Positions 46,224 to 56,667 of a stretch of 64,000 nucleotides of DNA are shown here, piece by piece. The position numbers and the translations under genes were made by a program. The stretch is taken from NCBI GenBank assembly GCA_918797485.1, contig CAKKNE010000005.1:1674001-1738000 (forward strand), in the 5' to 3' direction. The notes below the pieces were generated by a model. It saw only the letters and a list, made by a program, of their open reading frames with translations. It did no database searches and was not told the origin of the DNA. Source of the stretch: Pelagomonas calceolata (taxonomy: Eukaryota; Sar; Pelagophyceae; Pelagomonadales; Pelagomonadaceae). Every line of letters begins with the position of its first letter. Position 1 is the stretch's first letter.

Positions 46224-47475
46224 ATAGAACTTTGACATTCGATATTCCCGGGCCTTACAACTGATCCTTACGACTTCGCTTCATGAGCCTCATAATTTAC
46301 AAGCAGATGCTTGGCGGGTCGCGGTTAGTAAACCTAGCGGATGATACAAAAAACACATACATAATCCAAGATATTGATTTCCGATATGAAAACCACCCCT
46401 TTCTTCGAGTCACGGTTAGTACCGGGCAGTGACCGTGACAACTTGCAACCGTGACCGTGAAACTTGAAAATACTACAAGTACAAAAAATACTTTCAAGCC
46501 TGAGCCTGGGTTATCCGCTGGGGGCGATAGTACCATACTAGGAAGCTTGGGACCCGGGCCCGCCAAAATCCCCGGGCTGTGTCGGTTTCAACCTCAAGAC
46601 CACCACCGTGACTCGGACAGCGTGGTTCACTAAGGCTGCCCGGACCAGTGGCAACTCAGGCTTGAAGTTGTAGCAACTTGAACTGGACGAGTAGGAACCT
46701 CGGCTTTCTTGTCAGTCTTGATAGCAACTTGAAGGGCACGAACATATCATGATTACCCTGACCGCCCAGGTGGCTTTAAAATTTTGGTACCGTGACCGTC
46801 ACAATACACAATACACAATACATCTTGGGTCATATAAAGAGACCTCAGGCTGGATAAATAGATGGGAGCGTCTCCGGCCCGGAATGGGATGGCCGAATTA
46901 CCTCTCGCACCCCATAAGGGAACTGTATAAAGCGGAAAGACGAGTTGCTCAGCGATCACAGTCTCTGAACAAAAAACAAACTCGATTAAGGATGTGAACG
47001 GCCTCGCTGACAGCCGCAGCCCTCCTGGAATACCCTGAATTCTGCCATTTTTTTTTGCTCAAAACCCCTTGAGCGATGCGGATGCTCCGATAGTTAAGCT
47101 AATCGGTCAAAACCCGTTTAGCTGGCAACTAGTTAGTTAACTAGCTGCGTCTAAACGGGCTGATCCGTGCCCGGCGTCCTAACCCGTCCGAAAGGTATCA
47201 GCCGCGGGTCACTAAGCCTGACTAGCCGCCCACCCTGGTTCGAAGCACCTGACTAACTACCCAGGGTGGCAACGCGTCGTCTGCGAGCAGCTTCAGGACA
47301 CGCTTGCAAAGTCCGCCAAGGCAAGGACGTCCACTTGGGGCCGAGCTCAAGTCCACCCCAAAGTGGCCGAAGGGGCACCGGACGCTTCAAAGGGTCTACG
47401 CGGCCTTATTCCGTCAGACGAGGTTACCCGCCATCTGGTGAACTTGCCCTTGTGTACAGAGGCAGGATATATTAG

Positions 47476-47502
47476 AATTAGACTAGGGTTAGGGTTGGGT
47501 TG
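47476..47502. repeat. short interstitial telomere-like tract
   Basis: TAGGGTTAGGGTTGGGTTGGG resembles two to four degenerate TTAGGG units. It may be a repaired break or chance. Confidence 0.35.
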
Positions 47503-48010
47503 GGCGAGAGTCGGGTTAGAGCGGATCCGAAATGGTCCTAGCGTCGGCGGCAGTTTCGCGGCAACATGGGCTCATCGGAACGCGGGGAGCGAGAGAAATG
47601 TTTTAGACGGGCGGAAAGGGCGAGCGGCGAAGAATAGCGTTCTGACCCGCCCCTGGACCTACGGCTCATGGACCCGCACCTACAGAGAGCACCCTTTTAG
47701 GAAGGAGGTCCATGCGACCACCTTACTCGGTCCTAGCCCGACGGGTGGGTCCAGGGGGAGCGGGACCGCCTAGCCCTAGGTGGCCGGCGGCCCCCGGTGC
47801 CCCCCTAGGTAGGGCGTAAAAAAACCGAACCCGGCTCATTTCGCAATTATTTTTCGCGCGGTTCGCTGCCTCGCGGCGCGACGACGCTGCTCAACGACTG
47901 CGTTAAGGCTATGTCCACACGCACATGATCTCAGCGACGGAATTGGCACAGATAGCTGCCCCTGCGCGTTCCACTGGCTTCAGTACCTTCTCGGGCAGCC
48001 TCGGCTCGGC

Positions 48011-48235
48011 GAAAATTTTTCGCGGGGAGCCTCCGAGTCACGGGGCGCGTCGAACGGCCGAACTTCAGGCCAGCTTTTCTCGGCCGCATCACGTGCCCAA
48101 CTGCCAACACAACGTGCGCTGGATAGCCCTATCTATGGGCTTTCCAGCGCACCATCCCGTGGCAGTTGGGCACGCAATGGCGCTCAGGCTGAGCACAGAA
48201 CGTGTCACGGTTTGGCGCCAGTGGCCACAGCTCTA
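48011..48235 (+). repeat. dispersed repeat with internal dyad, copy A
   Basis: A 225-bp unit matched in reverse complement at 53855-54041. Inside it, CGTGCCCAACTGCCA (from 48090) and TGGCAGTTGGGCACG (to 48173) form the ends of a hairpin enclosing TGCGCTGGA...TCCAGCGCA. Copy B lacks about 45 bp that includes the left arm of this dyad. The element carries no coding sequence and fits a MITE-like repeat. Confidence 0.75.
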
Positions 48236-48715
48236 GGTCTGCACTGCAGAGGCCGGGGTTCCTTCCATAAGACTACGCACAACAGGAGCGGGATACGCAG
48301 CGTGTGCATGGCTACGCCGCATGCGAGACGGGGCGGCTAAGCGTGCGACACCCATCGAACCAAACTGAGTACAAACACGGGGACCGCTCCGACCGAACCG
48401 TTCCTCCTACGCGTATACGGGGGGTCGAAGGACCGGGCGGCGTGCGGGTTGGGGCGAGCACAGCAGCAGCGACCTGCGCGACTGTTATTTGTCCCAGTCC
48501 GTAGATTGGTCCTGTCGCAACCCCCTGACGTGACGCACTCGTTGAGTCGACGTTGCGTTGTTCGCGGTTACCCGCGGGAGTCACGCAAAGGGGTCGGTCA
48601 GTGGGGATCGAGATATGGACCTACGTACTAGTTCTAGTCTGGGTTTAGAACGTACTGAACGCGCTCGTAGTCTTGGAGGCCCAAGATGCAAGCTGGACAT
48701 GAACGCTGAGACTAA

Positions 48716-49564
48716 ATGAGTATGGCTAACTCGTCAGATCTCATTTTCAGTCCGCGAGACACATTGACGATTCGAGTGTCAGAGAGTGAGCCAGCGGAGA
48801 CCGCCCTGAAAATATCGAATCCCACGTCTGAGCACATCGCTTTCAAGGTCAAGACCACGTCCCCAGAGCGTTATCTTGTAAAGCCAAACCATGGATTAAT
48901 TAGATACGGGCGCCAAACTGAAGTAACAATCATCATAGTGCATACGAAAAAGAAAGATATCCTCACCGAGGCACTAACCAGTCCTGCAAATTGCAGGGAC
49001 AAGTTTCTGGTACAAAGTTTGGGGATTGATGCCATACTCGCTGATGAACTTGAGTCTAAAACGTCACTTGAGCTCGCAGATGCAATAACTCAGCTCTTTG
49101 TAAAGAAAGACAAATTCAAATTGCAAGCGAAGAAGCTGCCTGTTGAACTACTACTTGACGACCCCCCTAGAAAGGATGGCTCTGGGGTGGAAAAAGGCCA
49201 CATCTCCGTGGGTAAATCACCTGAATTGACAAACTCAAGATTGATGCCTGGGACCCCTGAGGCCATGTTTGCGGAAATAGTGGCTCTACGCAAAAAGTAT
49301 GATGATCTTGTGGCTTTTACAGTAAATCTAACAGCCGAACGTGACAGTATGTCTCTGGACTTACCGAACTCTCATACTTGCCCCGAGGGAGTGCCGCAAG
49401 ATAAAACTGCATCCTTTGGTGGCTCATCCTTGAACGCTGAGAGACGCGGTATGGATAGTGATATGCCTCCAGCCTCTTCAATGACATCAGTCATCTCCAT
49501 TTCACTTATTTCATGTCTATTCGGCTGGTGCTCTTCGCAATTGGTCCGTCAGTGTGGATCATAG
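48716..49564 (+). CDS. VAP-like MSP-domain membrane protein
   Basis: A single-exon frame of 282 residues starts at ATG 48716. Residues 8-120 form a major-sperm-protein fold: LIFSPRDTLTIRVSE, ALKISNPTSEHIAFKVKTTS then PERYLVKPNHGLIRYGRQTE, and CRDKFLVQSLGID, closely following VAPA/VAPB. A predicted helix (MFAEIVALRKKYDDLVAFTV) precedes a C-terminal hydrophobic segment SVISISLISCLFGWCSSQLV, consistent with a tail anchor in the ER. VAPs bind FFAT motifs at ER contact sites and recruit lipid-transfer proteins. The tail anchor is short and cysteine-rich. No intron is needed. Confidence 0.88.
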   Translation: MSMANSSDLIFSPRDTLTIRVSESEPAETALKISNPTSEHIAFKVKTTSPERYLVKPNHGLIRYGRQTEVTIIIVHTKKKDILTEALTSPANCRDKFLVQSLGIDAILADELESKTSLELADAITQLFVKKDKFKLQAKKLPVELLLDDPPRKDGSGVEKGHISVGKSPELTNSRLMPGTPEAMFAEIVALRKKYDDLVAFTVNLTAERDSMSLDLPNSHTCPEGVPQDKTASFGGSSLNAERRGMDSDMPPASSMTSVISISLISCLFGWCSSQLVRQCGS

Positions 49565-50075
49565 TTCGCAAAGCTCTTATCTACCTTCCTCCGGCCACAA
49601 ACATCTGCTTGGGCAACAGTCCTGCACTCTCGGGACTGCATCGCAGCAAAGTAGACCCCGTTAATAGACGATATTTGGACTTGAGCGACTAGATGTCGCC
49701 CGGAAGCTGGGGACTAGACCCTTGGTCGCTACTCAATCAGTTTGAGACCGAGTCTGTTTAGTATGGAGATGGTAGGTCGGTCTGTGAAAAATGGAGGAGT
49801 AAGCATTCGTACTTTACTAGTAGAACTTGCCGTTAGTAAGTTTAGTGCAGATTGGTAAGTTAGGAAGCATCTACCCAATGCCACATATGGGCTATTTACA
49901 ACGCGATGACTAAGTGTCTAGTGGGGGTTAGAGTTGGGGGCCAATTCAATTTCAGCAATCTTTTTTTCTTTCTCCTTTTTATACTTGCCAAGGCAAAGCG
50001 TACTGACGTTCCGTCAGCACGTTTCACCGCGAGAAATTCAACGTTCCGGTCGGCGAATCGAATGCTCCGCACCTT

Positions 50076-50276
50076 ACGCCACGAAGACTCAGTAACCTTC
50101 CGCGAAACCCGAAATCGGTGGTTTATAAGAATCAAAAAGTCTTAAACCCGAACCATCACCCCCCACGCCGGATTTAGCACCCTTGCGGAGTAGCCCCCGG
50201 CAGGGAAAAAGGTGTGAACCAATCCAGGGTTACCTGCCCTCAGGGCAGCTGACCCTGAAGTGGTTCATACCTTTTT
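50076..50276 (-). repeat. hairpin-bearing dispersed repeat, copy B
   Basis: Reverse-complement partner of 33591-33790. The conserved 100-bp segment (GGTTTATAAGAATCAAAAAG and flanks) is nearly identical to copy A. The hairpin at 50209-50276 keeps the GCCCT..AGGGC core and its flanks but has a partly different stem, with AACCA on one side and TGGTT on the other where copy A has AACTCC and GGAGTT. Confidence 0.75.
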
Positions 50277-50814
50277 TCTCTCCGACTCGGCCCCGGGAGT
50301 CTGAGTCACCGTGACTCGGACCGAGCCTGAGTCTCAGGCTTACGCAGTAAAACTCTAAAAGCCTGAGGGCTGCCAGTGCGGCTAACGGAACCCTCTAGGA
50401 CGCGACCGATTCCATTGAATGGGCCGGTACTAGTAGTTCAAGTTCAAGTTGTGTTCGTTATTTGACCTCACTGGCCACAGCCTGAGTCATACCACGGCGG
50501 GATTTTGTTTTTAATTTCTTTTTGGCATCCGCCAGGCAGGACATAAATAATAATCATCATCATGGCACGCCTGGGCAGCTACTGACATCATCAGTGACAT
50601 GTACTCCTCTTTCGAACTTCAAGTTCTATTGAGTTCTATCGAGGGTGGAGGATTCGGATGAAGCAAAATCTTCAAGTTGACGCGATGTTACAACAGTTGC
50701 ACTCGCCGAGGCGCCCAGATGTTGCCCTGCTACATCATATGCTACTAGTCCAAGCGGGTCTAGTTGCCGTTAGCGTGGGTGTGCAATAGTCACCGTTGGC
50801 GTCGAAAGAACGGA

Positions 50815-51477
50815 ATGCTCGAGGCGTTTCTCGCAAAACATGTTGACGGAGCTAGTAGACGATATACAACGCTGTGGGGCGGGGAAGACCGTCGAACGCC
50901 ACTGATGCTCGCTGGCACTCCAGGAGATCGCGATGGCCATGATTCCTATCGATCTGTGACCCGCGTGCTTTTGTCAAACTTCCACAGCTCGGAATTATTG
51001 TAGTCTGAAATACTCGGGTCTTCAAGACCAGACCTTCTTAGGTTGATGATACCAATCATTCTTTCCAATAGTTCACTATTCATCCAGTTAATGTGCTTGC
51101 GCAGTCAAGCGGGGTTTTGAAAAGCAGTTGTAATTGCAGCAGGAATTCCTGTTGAATGAACGACCTTACTGCGTGCCAAACCAATACCGTTTGCAAAGCT
51201 TGCGCTAATTAAACGATTCCGCGTGGTCGATCCTGATGAGATGGATGACGAAGAGAATTTGCATATAAATGATGACGATGAGATGATGAGTTGTGTAGAG
51301 AAAAGAGTTCGGAACACATGCCTATATCTGTCGAGTCATCTCAGATCATCTGGACTAGTCACTAGCCACTGCAGCAGCAGCCTAGAACTTGAAGATGGTA
51401 CCTGGATTTCGGTTTGGGTTCCCAATCACGGTGCGTCGTCTACTTGTTGTGGAGCACTTGTAGTGACGCAAGACTAG
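50815..51477 (+). pseudogene. possible ankyrin-like gene fragment
   Basis: The frame from ATG 50815 reads MLEAFLAKHVDGASRRYTTL and then DRRTPLMLAGTPGDRDGHDS with SVTRVLLSN, resembling an ankyrin repeat (G-TPL-LA ... LL). It stops at 51001. A second plus-strand frame at 51170-51477 includes DPDEMDDEENLHINDDDEMM, an acidic segment. Splicing between them is not obvious. The minus strand at 51105-51317 is also open (SASFANGIGLARSKVVHSTG). This is either a divergent small gene or a decaying one. Confidence 0.25.
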
Positions 51478-51543
51478 CCGCATTTTCATTGCAGTCAAGC
51501 CCATAGACGCAGAAGCCATCACATAGTACTAGAAGATTATGAG

Positions 51544-53679
51544 TCATGCTTTGGTGTCGCTTGGGCTAGATAAGGAGCCAAAAAAGTTCCACACGCAGAT
51601 GCACGAGTCGATGCCGATGGAAACAAGTTGACGCTCATCTGGGGACCACTGAACGGAACTTACGACAGCAGAGTGGGCCCAGCCGTCAGCAATGCACTTT
51701 GGTGGGGCTGTTGCTAACACGTTGAGCTCAAACACAGTCACCATTTCGTCACGGCAGAGAGCAAAGTATTTTCCTGATGGGGAAACAGCAACGCATGTGA
51801 CGGACTGGCCATTAATATTAATGGAAAGAACAGGCTCAGGCGCATCGCAGTCCCAGAAGAGAACACGTCCACTGGCATCGCAAGTGACTAATTCTTGCTC
51901 GCTGTCAATGCGCTGTGTCAGACCAGTGAAAGCGCCCTCACGCATCATATGACCAACTGTGCGTTTCTCTTTGGAAATATCGTGTGTGAACGCAGCACAA
52001 TCGGAACCGGCGCTATGAAATAAATGCGGATTGATAGCATCAATAAGTAGGCCAGTGACTCCCTTGAGATGCTCAGCAAACTGCATCATCATCTCACGTG
52101 TGCTCAGGTTCCAGACACGTACTGAACCGTCAAGGGAACCTGTGACAAGATAGGCAAGCTTGGTCTCAACCCAGCATGTTATTGCCGAGACAGGTTTACG
52201 ATGAGCTGTTGGAATAGTCCATTCAAGGTCACCACTCCCTGAGTTGAAGCACCTTACATGGCAGTCGCCATAGCCAACAATGACAGCAACATCGGCTACC
52301 CAGCATAGGCATCGCGCGCCACCGCCAAACTTTGCATCACGTTGAACTGAGTTTGGTGCTGACTCGGTTAGCCGCTTAGTTGTTGCTATTGCGGAGTAGT
52401 CTGAGAGGTCCCATATGATGACCTCGCCATCAGCAGCAGCCGTTGCAAAGACGTCAGGGCGCACGCCGAAGGCGAGAGCAGTTGGCTTCTCAACGTGTGA
52501 TACTGTCAACAACACCCCTGGCAGTGCAAGATTGTCCGCAAGTAAGCGATATGTTTGACCATTACTTGTGCCTGCGAGCAATTCGGCACCTCCATCGACA
52601 CAAGACAGGGCAATAATGGGACCGTCAAGTTGCGCCTGCGAGTGAAGCTTCCAGCGCATATCGTAGCCGGTGATCTTGCGCACAATGCCATCGCCACCAC
52701 CCGCAAAGACAGCAGGTCGGTCAACACCATGTGTCACGGGCGCTAAGACCATAGCAAGCATACCCCCTGAGCACACCGGCACAGATGCACGGTATGCGCC
52801 ACCTGGGCGTGTTGTGTCTAGTCGGGCCTCGCCCCTTGACCCTGCAAGGCGCAAAACAAGAAGATCACCCTCCATGGTGCCAGCTAGCAAGTACTTTGCG
52901 GGCTCCTCTTCAGGGGCCTCCGCCGCGTATGTTGCCAGCGTCGAGCACCGATAGTTCCGAGCCATGCCTGCAGCCGGCATGACCACAGGCACTGTAGCTA
53001 ACTGCCACTGCTGGCGTGTTGCATCGAAAGAGAGCTCGCCATGATATACTTCGGCAATGCCACGCATAGCGGTTGCGAGACGATAGACGCGGCGGCGGCC
53101 GCAGTCACGCGCACCAACCCACTGGAAGAGACTGAGCTGCTTGATGTACCGCTTGCCAAAAACAACCTCACCTGAGGCAGTATCCCAGATGTACAACACA
53201 CAGTCTTCTCCAGCCGCCGCCAGGAAACGCATATCGTCCGAAAATTCCAAAATTACAACACGCTGCGTGAGACCACGCAGCCTGAAGGCTACAGTTTGTG
53301 TCAAAGTGTCCCAAATAACGACAAGTGCAGCGTAGCCTGGGACGCGCGTCGACCCGAGCTGGCCAGAGGCTAATAAACTTCCGTCCCGCGACGTAGCGAG
53401 CGCCGAAATTGGCTCGTCGTGTGCTCGAAGGAGCTTTTGTTTGTGTGGGTCAGTTAGATCACCAATGACAGCAATTGATCCCATTGCTTTGAAAAAATTG
53501 CTCCCGCCCCCGGGCAACGCTAGGAATGTCCGGGGTGAGTTGCCAGTGTACCCTATCACATGCTCAAGGTCCAGTGGACCCTCGCCGACCTCTCCTGCTC
53601 CCCTGTTGTTAACCTTGATACATTTTTCATACACGTCATCAGAGCCCCCCGCCGCCTCTTCTAGTCGTGCTTCGTGCAT
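51544..53679 (-). CDS. CFAP52: cilia- and flagella-associated protein CFAP52 (WDR16)
   Basis: CFAP52 is a double WD40 propeller that sits inside axonemal doublet microtubules as a microtubule inner protein at the inner junction. One intronless frame of 711 residues starts at ATG 53679. After a short N-terminal extension it reads LDLEHVIGYTGNSPRTFLAL and LLRAHDEPISALATSRDGSL then LASGQ, the CFAP52 opening. Further blades include RVVILEFSDDMRFLAAAGED, VFATAAADGEVIIWDLSDYS, EWTIPTAHRKPVSAITCW, LVTGSLDGSVRVWNLS and SSVQWSPDERQLVSIGIDSC. Length exceeds the usual 620 residues because of the N-terminal extension and loops. Absence of introns over 2.1 kb contrasts with SPT16. Confidence 0.88.
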   Translation of the reverse strand: MHEARLEEAAGGSDDVYEKCIKVNNRGAGEVGEGPLDLEHVIGYTGNSPRTFLALPGGGSNFFKAMGSIAVIGDLTDPHKQKLLRAHDEPISALATSRDGSLLASGQLGSTRVPGYAALVVIWDTLTQTVAFRLRGLTQRVVILEFSDDMRFLAAAGEDCVLYIWDTASGEVVFGKRYIKQLSLFQWVGARDCGRRRVYRLATAMRGIAEVYHGELSFDATRQQWQLATVPVVMPAAGMARNYRCSTLATYAAEAPEEEPAKYLLAGTMEGDLLVLRLAGSRGEARLDTTRPGGAYRASVPVCSGGMLAMVLAPVTHGVDRPAVFAGGGDGIVRKITGYDMRWKLHSQAQLDGPIIALSCVDGGAELLAGTSNGQTYRLLADNLALPGVLLTVSHVEKPTALAFGVRPDVFATAAADGEVIIWDLSDYSAIATTKRLTESAPNSVQRDAKFGGGARCLCWVADVAVIVGYGDCHVRCFNSGSGDLEWTIPTAHRKPVSAITCWVETKLAYLVTGSLDGSVRVWNLSTREMMMQFAEHLKGVTGLLIDAINPHLFHSAGSDCAAFTHDISKEKRTVGHMMREGAFTGLTQRIDSEQELVTCDASGRVLFWDCDAPEPVLSININGQSVTCVAVSPSGKYFALCRDEMVTVFELNVLATAPPKCIADGWAHSAVVSSVQWSPDERQLVSIGIDSCICVWNFFGSLSSPSDTKA

Positions 53680-54535
53680 CTGTTTATGTACGACGAGACA
53701 ATTGCGTTAACTCCCAGGAATACCTGCTATGATATGGAACGACGATTTTTGCTTTGGTTTCAATTTTCACTTCAATTATATCTGGAATACCTGGATAGAG
53801 AAGGCATAGTGAATACGGTAGCCATGGCTTGCAGCGGCCTGTACGCTGAGGGTAGAGCTGCGGCCACTGGCGCCAAACCGTGCCAGTGACACGTTCTGTG
53901 CTCAGCCTGAGCGCCATCGCGTGCCCAACTGCCACGGGATGGTGCGCTGGAAAGCCCATAGACAGGGCTATCCAGCGCACGTTGTGTTGGCCGTTCGACG
54001 CGCCCCGTGACTCGGAGGCTCCCCGCGAAAAAATTTTCCGAGGGGGTTGCCGGCTGAGGCGAACCCTAGGGGACCACCTGGGATCGCCGGCCACTGGCAC
54101 CTAGGGGCCGAGGCTAGGGCTAGGCGGTCCCGCTCCCCAGTCACACAGATATCCCATCTTCGAGCTCTAAACGCGTACTCACCACATCAGGCATCAGGCT
54201 GTACCGTAGGTAATAAAGCTAAACTCTGAGATAAATCAATCAATCAATCCTGAGCTCGCGGGGGTCACGCTACAACTGTGCGCTTAGACCCGCCAAACTT
54301 TTGCGTGTCGCGTGTCGTGAAATAGTGGGCGGAACACGCGACGAGGAGACGCCGTTTGGGCTTACCATACGAGCACATTTGGCTGCACTAAAGATAAATC
54401 AACTAGCGACGAGCCGGGGCCTAGCTCGCGGGTTTCCAGCTGCCCTCCGTTCCCGTCCGCCATACAGTCGGCTCAGGGGCTTAGAAAGCTACATTCTTGT
54501 CTGGCTCCGCTCATGCTAATCGCCGACGGTTTTTG
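53680..54535. other. divergent spacer between CFAP52 and flavoprotein gene
   Basis: This contains repeat copy B (53855-54041), a CCGTAGGTAATAAAG site at 54204-54218 that resembles one unit of the GGTACCGTA arrays, and a CAAT tract near 54233-54252. No further gene is seen. Confidence 0.45.
53855..54041 (-). repeat. dispersed repeat, copy B (partly deleted)
   Basis: Reverse-complement partner of 48011-48235. It is about 40 bp shorter: the segment carrying the left hairpin arm in copy A is missing here, while GCGCTGGAAAGCCCAT...GGGCTATCCAGCGC and the distal CCCGCGAAAAAATTTT end are kept. The two copies face each other across the VAP-like and CFAP52 genes. Confidence 0.7.
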
Positions 54536-56667
54536 ATGAAGCTGGGATCGAGGTCAGCTTCACCGTTCTATACTTTGCGAAACAAACTCTTAATTCATGA
54601 AGACGCAGATTTGCAGCCATTGGAAGGCCAGGAAGCTTCTGTATTTTGGGAAGATCTTCAAAGGGAGACCAGCTCGCGGAAACGCATATATGGTATTGCA
54701 AACGCGCACAGGATCGAACGCGAGCTTGTGGAACGCTTTGGTGTTTTCAAAGCATTTGTGGCACATCCATATTCGTAAGGTGGCGACGTCGTTCTTTTTC
54801 TTCTATTATCCATTAAAATTCATTATGATTATACAGGCGGAGATTGGTGCAGTGCACAGAGTCCGTGCTCAAGGACCAACTAATAGGGGATCCGATCCTG
54901 CCTCAGCATACCTGCCTGGTATTGCTATTCATGGCTTATCGGGGTAAAATGCCGATAATTAAATTTGTTTTACTGGCATGCCTGTTGTTTGCAGTACATC
55001 CAGTGTTGATACTCACAGGCCTGGTAATGCTTCAGTGCCTGCACAGACAAATGAAGGCACCAAAAGGCAAGTTTACTCGTGGATCCTTATCCAAGGTCTC
55101 AACAATTGATGCAGTAGTCTATGGCGGTGGATTGAGGGGCCTTTACACTGCCGCACTGCTGGCACGTGCAGGGGGGAAGGTGACAGTGCTAATACCACAG
55201 TCCCGTTGTGAAGGTGGGGCCACTGCTTGTCTGGATGGTGCTCCATGCGATTTTATTCTGGATCGATGCGAATTTGGACAGGTGTCGCGCTATGAGACGC
55301 TGCTCTCAGTGTGTTTGCATGCAAGTAAGCCAGTGATTTTCGAGCCTATCGGTGATCAACGGACGGGTTGGGCACACGGAGTCCTCGTTGTTGGTGATCA
55401 CTGTCATCCTGTTCCGCTGCGCAGTGGTGCAAAGGCATGGGTTAATGACCTCTCTCGCGCATCTGGCGCCGACAGACGCATGCTGACAATTGCGCTAACA
55501 CAGGCCATTGCGGTGTATAATGAATTGCTCCCTTTTGTGCTAACCAAGATACCCTACAGCGCCACCCTTCTATGCTGGCTTGGAGTAGGTTGCCAGCGAA
55601 ACGAGACAATACCCGGCTTCACCGCTGCTGCGTGTATAACAGTTTCTGAGGCTGCCAGTCACATCACGCACATCACCAATAATTCTTCATCACCCACAAA
55701 TAGTCATTTTGTGCGCTCCTGCACAGTCTATGGCCTCCTCAGAGAAGAACATGCTCCAATATGCGAAGTATCGTTCGCGGCCTGGTCTGCATCTGTAGTC
55801 CATGGAATCAACGGATATCATATTCCCAAAGGAGGAATCTCTCAGCTCTGTGCCTCCCTCCAAGCTACCGTTCAAGCAAATGGCGGCCAGGTCCTAACCA
55901 ATGCATACGTTCGCGCTATCAGACTTCGAGACCATTCACGCAACTTGATCCACATCGCCTCGACTATAGGAGAGTTCACCACAGATAAGCTAGTGCTTGC
56001 TGTGGATGCTATAGAGTGCTTTCGGCTTATTGACCGCACCAAAGATGTTGCCGGAATCTGTCCTCGAAGAAACAGCAAGACCGTGTCACCGTCCAACCTA
56101 AAAGGGCCCAGCATCCGTCAGGTTGTGCGAACCCTAATTGCTTTTCCTGGGACTTGTAAGGATCTTGATGCTCCCAAAGATTTGCCCATCTTCTGGCGAA
56201 AGCAAAGTGCAACCTGCAATGACCCTAAGGTCCTAGATTGCAAGACAATTACCCTCCGGGACTCGCCAAATGGTGTCGCTTCTTGTGTTGTGGAGGGCCC
56301 CGTATCGTCGCTGTGGGTCAATGCCTTTGGTGGAAATGATACTGCCACGGATACTCGTAACAGACTCCACAATGACATCCTCAGTACAATTGCTCACCTC
56401 TTCCCTCTCACTCGAGGCAGAGCCTTGTACATCAATACATTGGCGCCGTCACCACGAGGCTTCTCTCACACCCCAGCAAGATACTTGGTCGGAAAGGATG
56501 CGTTGGGACCCGTCATTAATGGGCTGAGTGACATTTTCCTTGCGCTCGATGACTTTGCTGTATCGAACTCTGCTGGATCCGTGATAGCGGGGTATCTAGC
56601 CGCCCATACAGCGCTTGGCTACACAAGAGCCGCAATAATATCCCAGCTTAATCAGGACCTAACCTAG
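54536..56667 (+). CDS. retinol saturase / carotenoid isomerase-like flavoprotein, 2 exons
   Basis: Exons 54536-54774 and 54837-56667 (62-nt intron) give 689 residues in frame. Residues about 115-145 form a hydrophobic membrane segment (IIKFVLLACLLFAVHPVLIL). From about residue 168 an FAD-binding beta-alpha-beta reads IDAVVYGGGLRGLYTAALLA followed by RAGGKVTVLIPQSRCEGGAT. Later GYHIPKGGISQLCASLQATV resembles the substrate-domain GG(M/I) segment of the family, and the C-terminal FLALDDFAVSNSAGSVIAGY is the second FAD contact. The family (CrtISO, RetSat, phytoene desaturase-like) reduces or isomerises polyene double bonds. The dinucleotide motif is GGGLRG rather than GxGxxG. The 160-residue N-terminal extension is unusual. 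Exact substrate is unknown. Confidence 0.75.

Larger units (their letters stand above)
46224..48715. repeat. intergenic with telomere-like tract, dyads and a dispersed repeat
   Basis: No gene is seen. The 46400-46800 stretch is rich in ACCGTGAC / GTCACGGT and CAACTTGAA words. CCCGTTTAG...CTAAACGGG (about 47113-47160) and CCACCCTGG...CCAGGGTGG (about 47230-47268) are dyads. GACTAGGGTTAGGGTTGGGT at 47478-47500 is a short telomere-like tract. The repeat 48011-48235 is described separately. Open frames at 47266-47773 and 48304-48631 are GC-driven noise. Confidence 0.5.
49565..51543. other. intergenic with inverted hairpin repeat and a doubtful ankyrin-like frame
   Basis: 50076-50276 is the inverted copy of the 33591-33790 repeat. 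50285-50660 is dense in spacer words (GTGACTCGGA, CTTCAAGTTC, CCACTGGCC). 50815-51477 carries doubtful coding fragments (separate entry). Elsewhere nothing is seen. Confidence 0.45.

Noticed and set aside
47225-47275. Possible tRNA around GGTTCGAAGC
   Set aside because: The flanking CCACCCTGG/CCAGGGTGG dyad does not give a cloverleaf with correctly sized D, anticodon and T arms.
47266-48631. Chain of GC-rich open frames
   Set aside because: No conserved motif, several cross the dispersed repeat at 48011-48235, and splice sites do not join them into a plausible protein.
53684-54100. 138-codon minus-strand open frame sharing a peptide with a plus frame near 48.1 kb
   Set aside because: The shared peptide lies exactly in the inverted dispersed repeat, so it reflects repeat identity, not a gene family.
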